Assembly (NCBI GenBank): GCA_903895005.1
Contig: CAITSH010000057.1
Span: 1 to 15,547, forward strand
DNA length: 15,547 nt
Source of the DNA: an uncultured Pseudomonadota bacterium
GTDB taxonomy: Bacteria; Pseudomonadota; Gammaproteobacteria; Burkholderiales; SG8-39
Direction: 5' to 3'
A model generated the notes under the pieces. The model saw only the letters and a program-made list of their open reading frames with translations. It ran no database searches and was not told the origin of the DNA. The translations under genes were made by a program, and so were the position numbers. Below are positions 7,464 to 14,973 of the stretch, one piece after another. Numbering within the stretch: the stretch's first letter is position 1; the number at the start of each line of letters is the position of its first letter.

Positions 7464-8768
7464 ATGGACACCAGCATCACATCAATTCACGGCCGGCGGG
7501 TCTGGGACTCGCGCGGCCGTCCGACTGTGGAAGCCGAAGTCCGGCTCGCGTGTGGCGCAAAGGGACGCGCCATGGCACCGGCGGGCGCCTCACGCGGCAG
7601 CAATGAAGCCATCGACCTTCGCGACGGGGGCCGCACACTCGGCGGTTACGGCGTCAGCAAGGCGACCAGGTCCATCTCGACAGAAATTGCAGGCGCGCTC
7701 GCCGGCATGGACGCAACGGAGCAGTCTGCCATCGATGCCGCGCTGATCAAGCTGGACGGCACCGGCAACAAGGCACGGCTCGGAGGCAATGCCACCGTGG
7801 CCGTTTCCATGGCCGTATTGCACGCTGCGGCGGCCGCCTCCGGCGAACCGCTTTACCGTTATCTGGCCGCGGGAAAAACAGTGCGCATGCCTTTGCCGGA
7901 GGTGCAAATCTTCGGCGGCGGTGCACATGCCGGCCGGCGCATCGACATCCAGGATCTGATGATCATGGCACCGCGCGCGCGAAGCTTTGACGAGGCCATG
8001 GTGATCACGGCCGAAGTCTACCGGGCCGCCGGCGCGCTGATGTCGGAACAAGGCGGACTATGCGGCGTGGCCGATGAGGGCGGCTGGTGGCCGCAATTCG
8101 ACAGCAACGAGGCGGCCTTGCAGGCCCTGGTCGCGGCTATCGAGCGCGCCGGATACATTCCCGGTGAGGATGTCGTGCTATCGCTCGACATCGCCGCATC
8201 CGAACTCTATGCCGATGGCTTCTACCGGCTGGGGCTGGAGAAAAAGCGCCTCGACACCGATGCAATGAGTGAAATGCTGCTCGATTGGATCGCCCGTTAT
8301 CCCATCGCGTCTATCGAAGATCCCCTCGCCGAGCACGACACAGCAGGAATGACGCGCTTCACGCAGGCATTGCAAGGGAGTATCCAGGTGATCGGCGACG
8401 ATTTTCTCGTAACCAGCGCGGAGCGCGTTAGCGCCGCCGCGGATGCGGGTGCCTGCAATGCGGTGCTGCTCAAACCCAACCAGGCCGGCACGGTAAGCGA
8501 AACACGGAAAGCCCTCGAAGCGGCGCGTGCCGCCGGCTGGGCCGCCATCGTATCGGCGCGATCGGGAGAAACAGAAGACACCACCATCGTGCACCTTGCG
8601 ACCGGATGGGATGCCGGACAGCTCAAGGTCGGTTCATTTTCGCGAAGCGAACGCATGGCAAAGTGGAACGAAGCCCTGCGCATCGAAGAAGAAATGGGCG
8701 CCACTGCGCAATTCGCCGGCGGTGCCGCGCTTTCGGGTACGCGCTACAAGGGTACCGGTCCCGCGTAA
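7464..8768 (+). CDS. Divergent enolase paralogue with altered active site
   Basis: A 434-residue full-length enolase-family protein. The start at 7464 follows GGGAG (7454-7458) five bases upstream. Enolases interconvert 2-phosphoglycerate and phosphoenolpyruvate. Conserved here (yeast numbering in brackets): metal ligands D242 (D246), E285 (E295) and D312 (D320); K337 (K345), K388 (K396), H155 (H159), E205 (E211), R366 (R374), S367 (S375) and loop serine S43 (S39). Changed: D164 replaces catalytic E168, A365 replaces H373, and the mobile loop reads PAGASRG instead of PSGASTG. GGGAHAGRR also differs from the usual NGGxHA. Such changes suggest an altered substrate or much reduced enolase activity. 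It is the second gene of a likely two-gene operon with a kinase, and a DMT transporter follows 100 bases on. An automatic label of housekeeping eno would probably be wrong, though a search of the rest of the genome is needed to settle it. Confidence 0.88.
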   Translation: MDTSITSIHGRRVWDSRGRPTVEAEVRLACGAKGRAMAPAGASRGSNEAIDLRDGGRTLGGYGVSKATRSISTEIAGALAGMDATEQSAIDAALIKLDGTGNKARLGGNATVAVSMAVLHAAAAASGEPLYRYLAAGKTVRMPLPEVQIFGGGAHAGRRIDIQDLMIMAPRARSFDEAMVITAEVYRAAGALMSEQGGLCGVADEGGWWPQFDSNEAALQALVAAIERAGYIPGEDVVLSLDIAASELYADGFYRLGLEKKRLDTDAMSEMLLDWIARYPIASIEDPLAEHDTAGMTRFTQALQGSIQVIGDDFLVTSAERVSAAADAGACNAVLLKPNQAGTVSETRKALEAARAAGWAAIVSARSGETEDTTIVHLATGWDAGQLKVGSFSRSERMAKWNEALRIEEEMGATAQFAGGAALSGTRYKGTGPA

Positions 8769-8787
8769 CGCGCAACGAGGGGCGCTT

Positions 8788-8793
8788 TATAAT
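8788..8793 (+). promoter_or_regulatory. Perfect TATAAT hexamer upstream of the DMT transporter
   Basis: An exact -10 consensus in the enolase-transporter gap, which would start transcription near 8800 and give a leader of about 69 bases. No -35 match exists at 16-18 base spacing, because that position overlaps the enolase stop. It also overlaps the ATG of a possible leader ORF, so promoter and leader ORF cannot both work from this start. Confidence 0.4.
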
Positions 8794-8872
8794 GGGTTTT
8801 GCCCTTCGAGAGCCCGCCCAAAGCCGCATCGCTTGCACTCATGCCGCGATACGGCCCGTGCGACCGCAGTGA
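8792..8872 (+). CDS. Possible 26-codon leader ORF coupled to the DMT transporter
   Basis: GAGGGG (8777-8782) lies nine bases before an ATG at 8792, opening 26 codons (MGFALREPAQ...) that stop at TGA 8870-8872. The stop overlaps the GTG proposed as the transporter start in a GTGA arrangement, while that GTG has no Shine-Dalgarno sequence of its own. This is the usual geometry of translational coupling. The peptide resembles nothing I know and has no membrane segment. It may be chance. Confidence 0.3.
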   Translation: MGFALREPAQSRIACTHAAIRPVRPQ

Positions 8873-9789
8873 ATCCCCCCTCCAGCGTCCCTTCCACGCA
8901 CCACGCGCATCACCTGCGCGGCATCATTTACATCATGCTGGCGGTGAGTTTTTTCGCCCTGCTCGACGCGACCGCAAAATATCTGTCGCAGTTTTATCCG
9001 GTGACGGGCATCGTCTGGGCGCGGTATTTTTTCCAGGCCTTGTTGATGCTAATCGTACTGGGTCCGCGCATGGGCCTGGATCTGGTCCGTACAAAGCGAC
9101 CCCGGTTGCAATTGGCGCGGGGCGCCGTGCTCGTCGGCGCATCGCTTACTTTCTTCACGGCACTCTCCTTGATGCCGCTGGCCGAGGGCTCTGCGATCAG
9201 TTTTACCGCGCCTCTATTGCTGATGGCCCTGTCGGTGCCGCTGTTGCGCGAACGCGTGGACGGTCCGGCCTGGATTGCCGTGTGGCTGGGTTTTGCCGGC
9301 GTGGTGCTGATCATCCGGCCGGGCACCGGCGTGTTCACCTGGGTTGCGCTCTTGCCCCTGTGCACCGCCGCCTGCAACGCCTTCTACCAGATTCTCACCC
9401 GCAAGCTGAGCGGCGTGGACAACACGCTGACGACGCTGTTCTACGGCGGACTGGTGGGTGCGGTGATCATGTCATTCATGCTGCCCTTTTACTGGACCAC
9501 GCCGCAAAGCCTGTTCCACGCTTTTCTGTACGTCATGCTGGGCGTTTTGGCGGGAATCGGGCATTTCATCCTGATCAAGGCGTTTGATCACGCGCCCGCC
9601 TCGCTGCTGGCGCCCTTCATTTACGTGCAGGTGGTGGCGGTGCTGATTCTGGGCTATCTGGTGTTCGGCAGTTTTCCCGATGCCTGGTCCCTCTGCGGCA
9701 TGGCCATCATCGTGGCGAGCGGTATTTTTGTCGCAACACGACAGGCCCGGCGCATGCTGAGCGCCAGGGCAGAATCCGAGCGCGACTAA
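8869..9789 (+). CDS. DMT-superfamily (EamA-type) membrane transporter
   Basis: A 306-residue inner-membrane protein with the two-repeat EamA layout, about ten helices. The first is IIYIMLAVSFFALLDATAKYL. The first repeat ends around GFAGVVLIIRPGTG and the second around YLVFGSFPDAWSLCGMAIIVASGIFVA. The short cytoplasmic tail is basic and then acidic (ARRMLSARAESERD). The family includes exporters and permeases for amino acids, nucleotide-related compounds and other small metabolites; this sequence does not identify the substrate. The start chosen is GTG at 8869, giving a His-rich N terminus. An ATG at 8935 (before LAVSFF) is possible but would trim the first helix. It follows the enolase-like gene by 100 bases on the same strand, so it could handle a substrate or product of that pair, or could be transcribed independently from the TATAAT upstream. 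Confidence 0.9.
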   Translation: MNPPSSVPSTHHAHHLRGIIYIMLAVSFFALLDATAKYLSQFYPVTGIVWARYFFQALLMLIVLGPRMGLDLVRTKRPRLQLARGAVLVGASLTFFTALSLMPLAEGSAISFTAPLLLMALSVPLLRERVDGPAWIAVWLGFAGVVLIIRPGTGVFTWVALLPLCTAACNAFYQILTRKLSGVDNTLTTLFYGGLVGAVIMSFMLPFYWTTPQSLFHAFLYVMLGVLAGIGHFILIKAFDHAPASLLAPFIYVQVVAVLILGYLVFGSFPDAWSLCGMAIIVASGIFVATRQARRMLSARAESERD

Positions 9790-9810
9790 ACAACAACACC
9801 AACAAAAGCC

Positions 9811-9827
9811 GAGCTGAAAATCAGCTT
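9811..9827 (-). terminator. Weak hairpin between convergent transporter and reductase genes
   Basis: AGCTGA (9812-9817) and TCAGCT (9821-9826) form a 6-bp stem with a 3-base loop. On the minus strand it is followed by CGGCTTTTGTTGG, a short T run. It overlaps the stop codon of the aldo/keto reductase. The stem is too short to be confident. Confidence 0.3.
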
Positions 9828-10837
9828 GCAGCCACGACGGGGCTGCGCCCGGTAAGTGGATATCGCGGATCGTTGTAACCCGGGGTCGAGGGATGCCCGG
9901 TTTGCACGAGGCTGTCGATCAGGGCTTCGTCGCCGGCATCAAACCCGTGTTTGAGTGCCCCGAGATACTCGGTCCATTGCTCAAGCGTGCGCGGCCCCGC
10001 CAGCACCGAGGTGACGGCGCTATTGTTCAAGACCCAATTGACGGCGAATTGCCCCGCGGTCATGCCGCGCTTTTCGGCATGCGCGCGGATGGTCTGCGCC
10101 ATGACCAGGGACTCGGGGCGAAACTCGGTTTGCATCATGCGTGTGTCTTTGCGTCCTGCGCGCGATTCGGCGGACGGCGTGTCGCCGGGTTTGTACTTGC
10201 CGGTGAGTACGCCGCGAGCCAGCGGGCTGTAGGGCACCACGCCGAGCCCGTAATGCATGCACGCCGGTATCACCTCGGTTTCGGGCATACGATTCATGGC
10301 GTTGTAGTAGGGCTGGCAAATCACCGGTGCGGGCACGCCCATATCGGCTGCAAGCAGCACCGCCTCGGCGATGCGCCATCCGCGGAAATTCGAGATACCC
10401 CAATAGCGCACCTTGCCCTGGGCAATGACATCGCCCATCGCGGCGACCGACTCGTCAAGCGGGGTGTCCTCGTCGTCGATGTGAAAGTAGTAAATGTCGA
10501 CGAAGTCCGTGTCCAGCCGGTCCAGGCTCATGTCGATGGCGCGCAGAATCCACGCGCGCGACAGGCCGCCGTCATTGGGGGCGTCACCCATGCGGTTACC
10601 AACCTTGGTTGCGACAACCCAACGGTCGCGCTCGGGGGCGATGAGTTGCCCGACGATGCGTTCTGACTCCCCTTTTGAGTACTGGTCCGCGGTGTCGATG
10701 AAATTGATGCCGGCCTCACGCGCCGACGCAAAAATACGCGCCGACTCGGCTGCGTCGGTGCGATCACCGAACATCATGGTACCGAGGCACAACTTGGAAA
10801 CCTTGAGGCCGCTGCGGCCGAGATTGCGGTATTCCAC
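9821..10837 (-). CDS. Aldo/keto reductase
   Basis: A 338-residue NADP(H)-dependent oxidoreductase of the aldo/keto reductase TIM-barrel superfamily. The tetrad is visible: D48 and Y53 in FIDTADQY, K78 in VVATKV and H119 in YYFHIDD. GISNFRGWR and PYSPLARGVLTGKY are further family landmarks. The substrate is unknown. The start is taken as the GTG at 10837 because GAGAGG (10846-10851) lies eight bases upstream, giving the typical N terminus MEYRNLGRSGLKVS. A GTG at 10843 overlaps the thiolase TGA by four bases but sits only two bases from that site. Either way the gene is tightly coupled to the thiolase upstream and is probably the last gene of the rimO-thiolase-reductase run. A role with acyl-CoA-derived aldehydes or ketones would be guesswork. 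Confidence 0.9.
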   Translation of the reverse strand: MEYRNLGRSGLKVSKLCLGTMMFGDRTDAAESARIFASAREAGINFIDTADQYSKGESERIVGQLIAPERDRWVVATKVGNRMGDAPNDGGLSRAWILRAIDMSLDRLDTDFVDIYYFHIDDEDTPLDESVAAMGDVIAQGKVRYWGISNFRGWRIAEAVLLAADMGVPAPVICQPYYNAMNRMPETEVIPACMHYGLGVVPYSPLARGVLTGKYKPGDTPSAESRAGRKDTRMMQTEFRPESLVMAQTIRAHAEKRGMTAGQFAVNWVLNNSAVTSVLAGPRTLEQWTEYLGALKHGFDAGDEALIDSLVQTGHPSTPGYNDPRYPLTGRSPVVAAS

Positions 10838-10839
10838 GC

Positions 10840-12024
10840 TCACATCCTCTCGAAGATCGCGGCAATGCCCTGACCGCCGCCAATGCACATGGTCACCAGG
10901 GCATAGCGCTTTTGCGTGCGCTGCAATTCATAGATGGCCTTGACCGTCAGTATCGCCCCGGTCGCGCCGATGGGATGCCCGAGTGCAACAGCTCCGCCGT
11001 TCGGGTTGACCTTTGCAGGATCAAGGCCAAGGTCTCGCGTCACGGCCATGGCCTGAACCGCGAAAGCCTCGTTTGACTCGACAACGTCCATGTCATCGGG
11101 CTTGAGGCCGGCCTTTTCGAACACGCGCCGAACCGCGGGAATAGGCCCCAGTCCCATCAACTGCGGATCCACACCGGCGTGGGCATAAGCCACCAGGCGG
11201 GCGAGCGGCTTGAGGCCCTGCTTTTCGGCCACAGCGCGGTCGGCGAGCACGACCGCAGCGGCGGCATCGTTGAGCCCCGAGGCGTTACCGGCCGTGACGG
11301 TACCGTCTTTCTTGAACGCAGGGCGGAGCTTTTGCAGGTCTTCGGCCTTCATGCCACGACGCACGTGCTCGTCGGTATCGAACGTCACAGTGCCTTTGCG
11401 CCCCTTGAGTTCGATGCCTGTGATCTGCGTCTTGAAGTACCCCGCATCCAGCGCCTTTTCCGCGCGATGGTGCGACTCAAGCGCAAACGCGTCCTGCTCC
11501 TCGCGGGAAATACCATACTTTGCCGCGATATTCTCCGCGGTGATGCCCATGTGTCCGTGGCCAAACGGGTCGTGCAAGGCACCGGTCATGGCGTCAATCA
11601 CGCCGATATCGCCCATGCGTTGTCCCCAGCGCGCGGCCGGCATGATGTAGGCGGCGCGGCTCATGCTTTCGGCACCGCCGGCGAGGGTGATATCGCAATC
11701 ACCGAGCAAAATGTGTTGCGAAGCCGAAACGATCGCCTGCAGCCCCGAACCGCACAGGCGGTTGACCGTGAGGCAGGGCGTTCCGTTCGCAAGGCCGCCG
11801 TCGATCGCGGCAACGCGCGACAGGTACATGTCACGCGCCTCACCGTGAATCACGCTGCCAAAAACAACGTGTCCCACCGAGGCCGCTTCGATGTTGGCGC
11901 GGATCACCGCCTCGCGCACCACCGTGGCCCCCAGACTGGTGGGAGCGACATCCTTCAGGGATCCGCCGTAATCGCCGATCGCCGTGCGCACACCGGATAG
12001 AACCACCACTTCGCGCTGAGCCAT
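10840..12024 (-). CDS. bktB: Beta-ketothiolase, BktB-like acetyl-CoA acyltransferase
   Basis: A 394-residue thiolase that condenses two acyl-CoAs (or cleaves 3-ketoacyl-CoA). It closely resembles Cupriavidus BktB as I recall it, including the start REVVVLSGVRTAIG, GSLKDVAP and the C-terminal CIGGGQGIAAIFER. BktB accepts propionyl-CoA as well as acetyl-CoA and so can supply 3-hydroxyvalerate units. Catalytic residues are visible: nucleophile C91 in NRLCGSG, H350 in GHPIGA and C380 in CIGGG. The length is normal for the family. AAGGAGG lies five bases before the ATG. The gene begins 37 bases after the rimO stop on the same strand with no terminator between, and its stop overlaps or abuts the aldo/keto reductase start. 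The phaB and phaR genes further upstream support a PHA role, but a part in fatty-acid degradation is also possible. Confidence 0.9.
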   Translation of the reverse strand: MAQREVVVLSGVRTAIGDYGGSLKDVAPTSLGATVVREAVIRANIEAASVGHVVFGSVIHGEARDMYLSRVAAIDGGLANGTPCLTVNRLCGSGLQAIVSASQHILLGDCDITLAGGAESMSRAAYIMPAARWGQRMGDIGVIDAMTGALHDPFGHGHMGITAENIAAKYGISREEQDAFALESHHRAEKALDAGYFKTQITGIELKGRKGTVTFDTDEHVRRGMKAEDLQKLRPAFKKDGTVTAGNASGLNDAAAAVVLADRAVAEKQGLKPLARLVAYAHAGVDPQLMGLGPIPAVRRVFEKAGLKPDDMDVVESNEAFAVQAMAVTRDLGLDPAKVNPNGGAVALGHPIGATGAILTVKAIYELQRTQKRYALVTMCIGGGQGIAAIFERM

Positions 12025-12061
12025 ATCCGCCTCCTTTTACTGGTTTGAACCGCCGGGATTT

Positions 12062-13402
12062 TTATTTTTTCGCGATGCGCAAACGCGCATGCAGGTCATG
12101 CGCGTCGCTGGCCGTGATGGTCACATCGGCCCAGTCGCCGACCTTCAGGCGCCCGGGCTTGGCTATATGCACCACGCCGTCAATCTCAGGCGCATCAGCG
12201 GACGAGCGCGCGAGCGCCACGCCGTCTGACACTGCGTCCACGAGCACGCGCATGTCGCGGCCGACCTTTCCTGCCAGCCGGCGCGTGCTGATTTTTTCCT
12301 GTGTCGCCATGAAGCGCGCCTGTCGCTCCAGCTTGAGCGCCTCATCAACCGGGTTGGGCAGCGCGTTGGCGGCCGCTCCGTCAACATCGGAATAGGTGAA
12401 GCAGCCTACACGATCGAGTTCAGCCTCTTCCAGAAACGCGAGCAATTCTTCGAACTCGGCCTCGGTTTCGCCGGGGAAGCCGACGATGAACGTGCTGCGT
12501 ATGGTCAGTTCCGGGCATGCGGCTCGCCAGGCGCGAATACGGTCGAGGTTTTTTTCTCCCGAGGCCGGACGCTTCATCAATTTAAGGATGCGCGGATTGG
12601 AATGCTGGAACGGCACATCAAGGTAAGGCAGTACGCGGCCTTCCGCCATCAGCGGAATCACATCGTCGACCGAGGGATAGGGGTAGACGTAATGCAGACG
12701 CACCCATACGTCTAGTTCTGCAAGCGCGCTGACCAGTTCGTTCATGCGCGTCTTGACCGGACGCCCCTGCCAGAAACCGGTGCGATATTTGACGTCGACA
12801 CCGTAGGCGCTGGTGTCCTGCGATATGACCAGCAGTTCTTTCACCCCGGACTTGACCAGGTTCTGCGCCTCCTGCATCACCTCGCCGATGGGACGGCTGA
12901 CCAGGTCGCCGCGCATTGACGGGATAATGCAAAAACTGCAGCGGTGGTTGCAGCCCTCGGAAATTTTCAGGTAAGCATAGTGCGCCGGCGTCAGCTTGAT
13001 ACCCTGCGGCGGCACCAGGTCGGTGTAGGGGTCATGCGGCTTGGGCAGGTGTGCGTGCACGGCTTTGAGCACGCCATCGGTATCGTGCGGGCCGGTAACG
13101 GCCAGCACCGACGGATGCGCCGCCTGCACCACGCCCTCTTTCGCGCCAAGGCAGCCGGTGACGATGACCCTGCCGTTCTCGGCCAGCGCCTCGCCGATGG
13201 CATCAAGCGACTCCTCCACCGCCGAATCGATGAAGCCGCAGGTGTTAACAATGACCACATCCGCACCGTCATATGAAGGCGACATGACATAGCCCTCGGC
13301 GCGCAACTGCGTCAGGATACGCTCTGAATCGACCAGCGCCTTGGGGCAGCCCAGCGAAACAAAGCCCACTTTGGGCGACACCGGCTTTTTTTCAGGCTTC
13401 AT
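12062..13402 (-). CDS. rimO: Ribosomal protein S12 methylthiotransferase RimO
   Basis: A 446-residue radical-SAM enzyme that adds a methylthio group to an aspartate of ribosomal protein S12. The N-terminal MTTase domain has cluster cysteines C19 (SLGCPK), C55 (NTCGF) and C84 (TGCLG). The radical-SAM CxxxCxxC is C151, C155 and C158 ([10 protein letters not shown]). [22 protein letters not shown] and a C-terminal TRAM domain ending ARLRIAKK complete the family pattern. RimO is favoured over MiaB by [12 protein letters not shown] and the overall length. The ATG at 13402 is chosen; a TTG at 13429 would add nine residues. No strong Shine-Dalgarno sequence was seen, only AGAAGTG. It follows the phaR terminator, so it should have its own promoter, though no clear one was found. 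The neighbourhood with phaR is familiar from betaproteobacteria and need not mean shared function. Confidence 0.95.
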   Translation of the reverse strand: MKPEKKPVSPKVGFVSLGCPKALVDSERILTQLRAEGYVMSPSYDGADVVIVNTCGFIDSAVEESLDAIGEALAENGRVIVTGCLGAKEGVVQAAHPSVLAVTGPHDTDGVLKAVHAHLPKPHDPYTDLVPPQGIKLTPAHYAYLKISEGCNHRCSFCIIPSMRGDLVSRPIGEVMQEAQNLVKSGVKELLVISQDTSAYGVDVKYRTGFWQGRPVKTRMNELVSALAELDVWVRLHYVYPYPSVDDVIPLMAEGRVLPYLDVPFQHSNPRILKLMKRPASGEKNLDRIRAWRAACPELTIRSTFIVGFPGETEAEFEELLAFLEEAELDRVGCFTYSDVDGAAANALPNPVDEALKLERQARFMATQEKISTRRLAGKVGRDMRVLVDAVSDGVALARSSADAPEIDGVVHIAKPGRLKVGDWADVTITASDAHDLHARLRIAKK

Positions 13403-13470
13403 GGATTCACTTCTGCGCTGGCACCGCAAATCGCGGCGTATGAGTCCGCGTCAGGCGGATGCCGGAACGC

Positions 13471-13497
13471 GAAAAAGCGTCCCGGCAAGGCCGGGAC
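13471..13497 (-). terminator. Intrinsic terminator after phaR
   Basis: On the minus strand GTCCCGGC (13490-13497) pairs with GCCGGGAC (13479-13486) across a 3-base loop, followed by GCTTTTTCGCG. It begins five bases past the phaR stop and divides the phaB-phaR unit from rimO. Confidence 0.82.
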
Positions 13498-13501
13498 AGA
13501 T

Positions 13502-14080
13502 TCAGGACTTGTCTTTTTTCGTGCTGTCGCTCTCGGCGGCGGGCTGCGGAAAACCGGGAAAGGGAAATCCGGAAAACATGCTCTTGGTCTGGTTCTGCAA
13601 CTGCTCCTGCATTTGCACGAACATGTTCTTGCTCTGGTCCATGTAGGCCGACATCAGGCTGTTCATTGCAGGACCCTGGAAGTTCATGAACTGCGACCAG
13701 AGCTGTTCGTTGACCTTGCTCGGATCACCGTAAAGCACCTTGGACTGGTCGTGGATGCGTTTCTGAATTTCGGTGAACGCATCGACGTTTTTCTCCAGGT
13801 AACAACCCATCATGCCCTGCATGGCGTTGCCGTAAAAACGGATGAGCTGCGACAGCACGTCGGAGGAGAACATGGGAACGCCACCGGTTTCCTCCTCGAG
13901 GATGATCTGCAGCAGGATCGCGCGCGTCAGGTCTTCGCTCGACTTTGCGTCGACAACCTGGAAACTTTCCTGCTTGAGCACGAGTTCCTTCACGTCAGCG
14001 AGCGTGATGTAGCTCGAGGTCTTGGTGTCATACAAACGGCGGTTCGGGTATTTCTTGATCAGTCGCAATGAGTCGGTCAT
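13502..14080 (-). CDS. phaR: Polyhydroxyalkanoate synthesis regulator PhaR
   Basis: A 192-residue DNA-binding regulator that represses phasin and PHA genes and is released when it binds nascent PHA granules. Residues about 5-65 form the PHB/PHA DNA-binding domain (IKKYPNRRLYDTKTSSYITL, then LTRAILLQIILEEE). Two PHB-accumulation regulatory repeats follow (around FYGNAMQGMMGCYLEKNVDAF and NFQGPAMNSLMSAYMDQSK). The C-terminal region is rich in Gln, Met, Phe and Pro, as is usual for granule-binding tails. The length is typical. GGAG sits six to seven bases before the ATG at 14080. It lies 63 bases after phaB on the same strand and is followed by a clear terminator, so phaB-phaR is a probable transcript that PhaR may itself regulate. 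Confidence 0.95.
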   Translation of the reverse strand: MTDSLRLIKKYPNRRLYDTKTSSYITLADVKELVLKQESFQVVDAKSSEDLTRAILLQIILEEETGGVPMFSSDVLSQLIRFYGNAMQGMMGCYLEKNVDAFTEIQKRIHDQSKVLYGDPSKVNEQLWSQFMNFQGPAMNSLMSAYMDQSKNMFVQMQEQLQNQTKSMFSGFPFPGFPQPAAESDSTKKDKS

Positions 14081-14118
14081 GGCTGCTCCAGTCCAGTAAG
14101 AGTCGGAAGGTAGGGCGA

Positions 14119-14131
14119 GGGGCTGCGCCCC
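14119..14131 (-). other. GC hairpin in the phaB-phaR gap
   Basis: GGGGC (14119-14123) and GCCCC (14127-14131) form a short stem with a 3-base loop between phaB and phaR. No T-run follows on the minus strand, so it is not a standard terminator. It could trim expression of phaR relative to phaB or stabilise the mRNA end, or do nothing. Confidence 0.35.
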
Positions 14132-14143
14132 GGCCGTCCCGTA

Positions 14144-14887
14144 TTACTGCATGTGCTGCCCGCCATTGATGGCGATATTGGCGCCTGTCACAAACGCCGC
14201 TTCTTCGGAACAAAGGTAAATAATCAGGCCGGCAACCTCCTCTGGTTTGCCAAGGCGCCCGACCGGTATTTGCGGAATGATCTTGGTGTCCAGGATTTCC
14301 TTTGGGATCGCGGTCACCATCTTGGTGCCGATGTAACCGGGCGAAATCGTGTTGATCGTGACACCCTTTTTCGCGACTTCGAGCGCCAGAGCCTTGGTAA
14401 AACCATGCATGCCCGACTTGGCCGCCGAATAATTGGTCTGTCCAAACGCGCCCTTCGAGCCGTTCACCGAGGACACGTTGATCACTCGTCCCCAGCCGCG
14501 CTCAACCATGCCGTCACACACGGGCTTGGTCATGTTGAACACACTGTCAAGGTTGGTGTGCATCACCGCGTCCCAGTCGACCTTGCCCATTTTCTTGAAA
14601 GTCATGTCGCGCGTGATACCTGCGTTGTTAACAAGAATGTCAACCGGGCCGACCTCGGACTGAATCTTCGCGATGGCCTGCTGGCAAGAATCAAAATCAG
14701 CGACATCGACCGCACAGGCGTGAAACGTGTAGCCTCGCGCCTTCATGTCTGACAGCCATTGCGCCGACCCCTTGTTGCCCGGCGAATGCGTCACCACTAC
14801 CTTGTAGCCTGCGTCAGCCATCTTCGTGCTGATCGACTCCCCCAGCCCCCCCATGCCTCCGGTAATTACCGCCACGCGCTGTACCAT
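14144..14887 (-). CDS. phaB: Acetoacetyl-CoA reductase (PhaB-type SDR)
   Basis: A 247-residue short-chain dehydrogenase that reduces acetoacetyl-CoA to (R)-3-hydroxybutyryl-CoA, the PHB monomer. It has the nucleotide loop TGGMGGLG (9-16), NNAG (87-90), N112 and the catalytic S140, Y153 and K157 (NVSSVNG; YSAAK). DILVNNAGITRD, RGWGRVINVSSVNG and FGQTNYSAAK are hallmark PhaB segments. The start at 14887 is supported by a strong GGAGGAGG just upstream. A consensus-like promoter lies directly before it. A second, clearly related reductase gene ends 86 bases upstream on the same strand. Relative to that copy this protein reads ACAVDVADF where the other has EGNVEDF, and GYIGTKMV where the other has the more usual GYVATDMV. 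These differences near the cofactor and substrate regions could alter specificity. Confidence 0.93.
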   Translation of the reverse strand: MVQRVAVITGGMGGLGESISTKMADAGYKVVVTHSPGNKGSAQWLSDMKARGYTFHACAVDVADFDSCQQAIAKIQSEVGPVDILVNNAGITRDMTFKKMGKVDWDAVMHTNLDSVFNMTKPVCDGMVERGWGRVINVSSVNGSKGAFGQTNYSAAKSGMHGFTKALALEVAKKGVTINTISPGYIGTKMVTAIPKEILDTKIIPQIPVGRLGKPEEVAGLIIYLCSEEAAFVTGANIAINGGQHMQ

Positions 14888-14924
14888 TTTCCCTCCTCCA
14901 ATACGAATTTTGACTTTCTCTTTG

Positions 14925-14952
14925 ATTATGTCACCAAATACGGACCCGTCAA
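14925..14952 (-). promoter_or_regulatory. Sigma-70-like promoter for phaB
   Basis: On the minus strand TTGACG (14947-14952, five of six to consensus) and CATAAT (14925-14930, five of six) are separated by 16 bases. Transcription would begin near 14917, leaving a leader of about 30 bases that contains the GGAGGAGG ribosome binding site. This gives the second reductase gene, and probably phaR, a start independent of the upstream copy. Confidence 0.72.
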
Positions 14953-14973
14953 CTTGGCGTATCCCGGTCGAAG

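Noticed and set aside
8527..8868. Upstream extension of the transporter frame into the enolase gene
   Set aside because: Overlaps the enolase coding region in another frame and adds a charged stretch with no membrane feature.
11179..12000. 273-codon plus-strand frame opposite the thiolase
   Set aside because: Antisense shadow of a thiolase with all catalytic residues intact.
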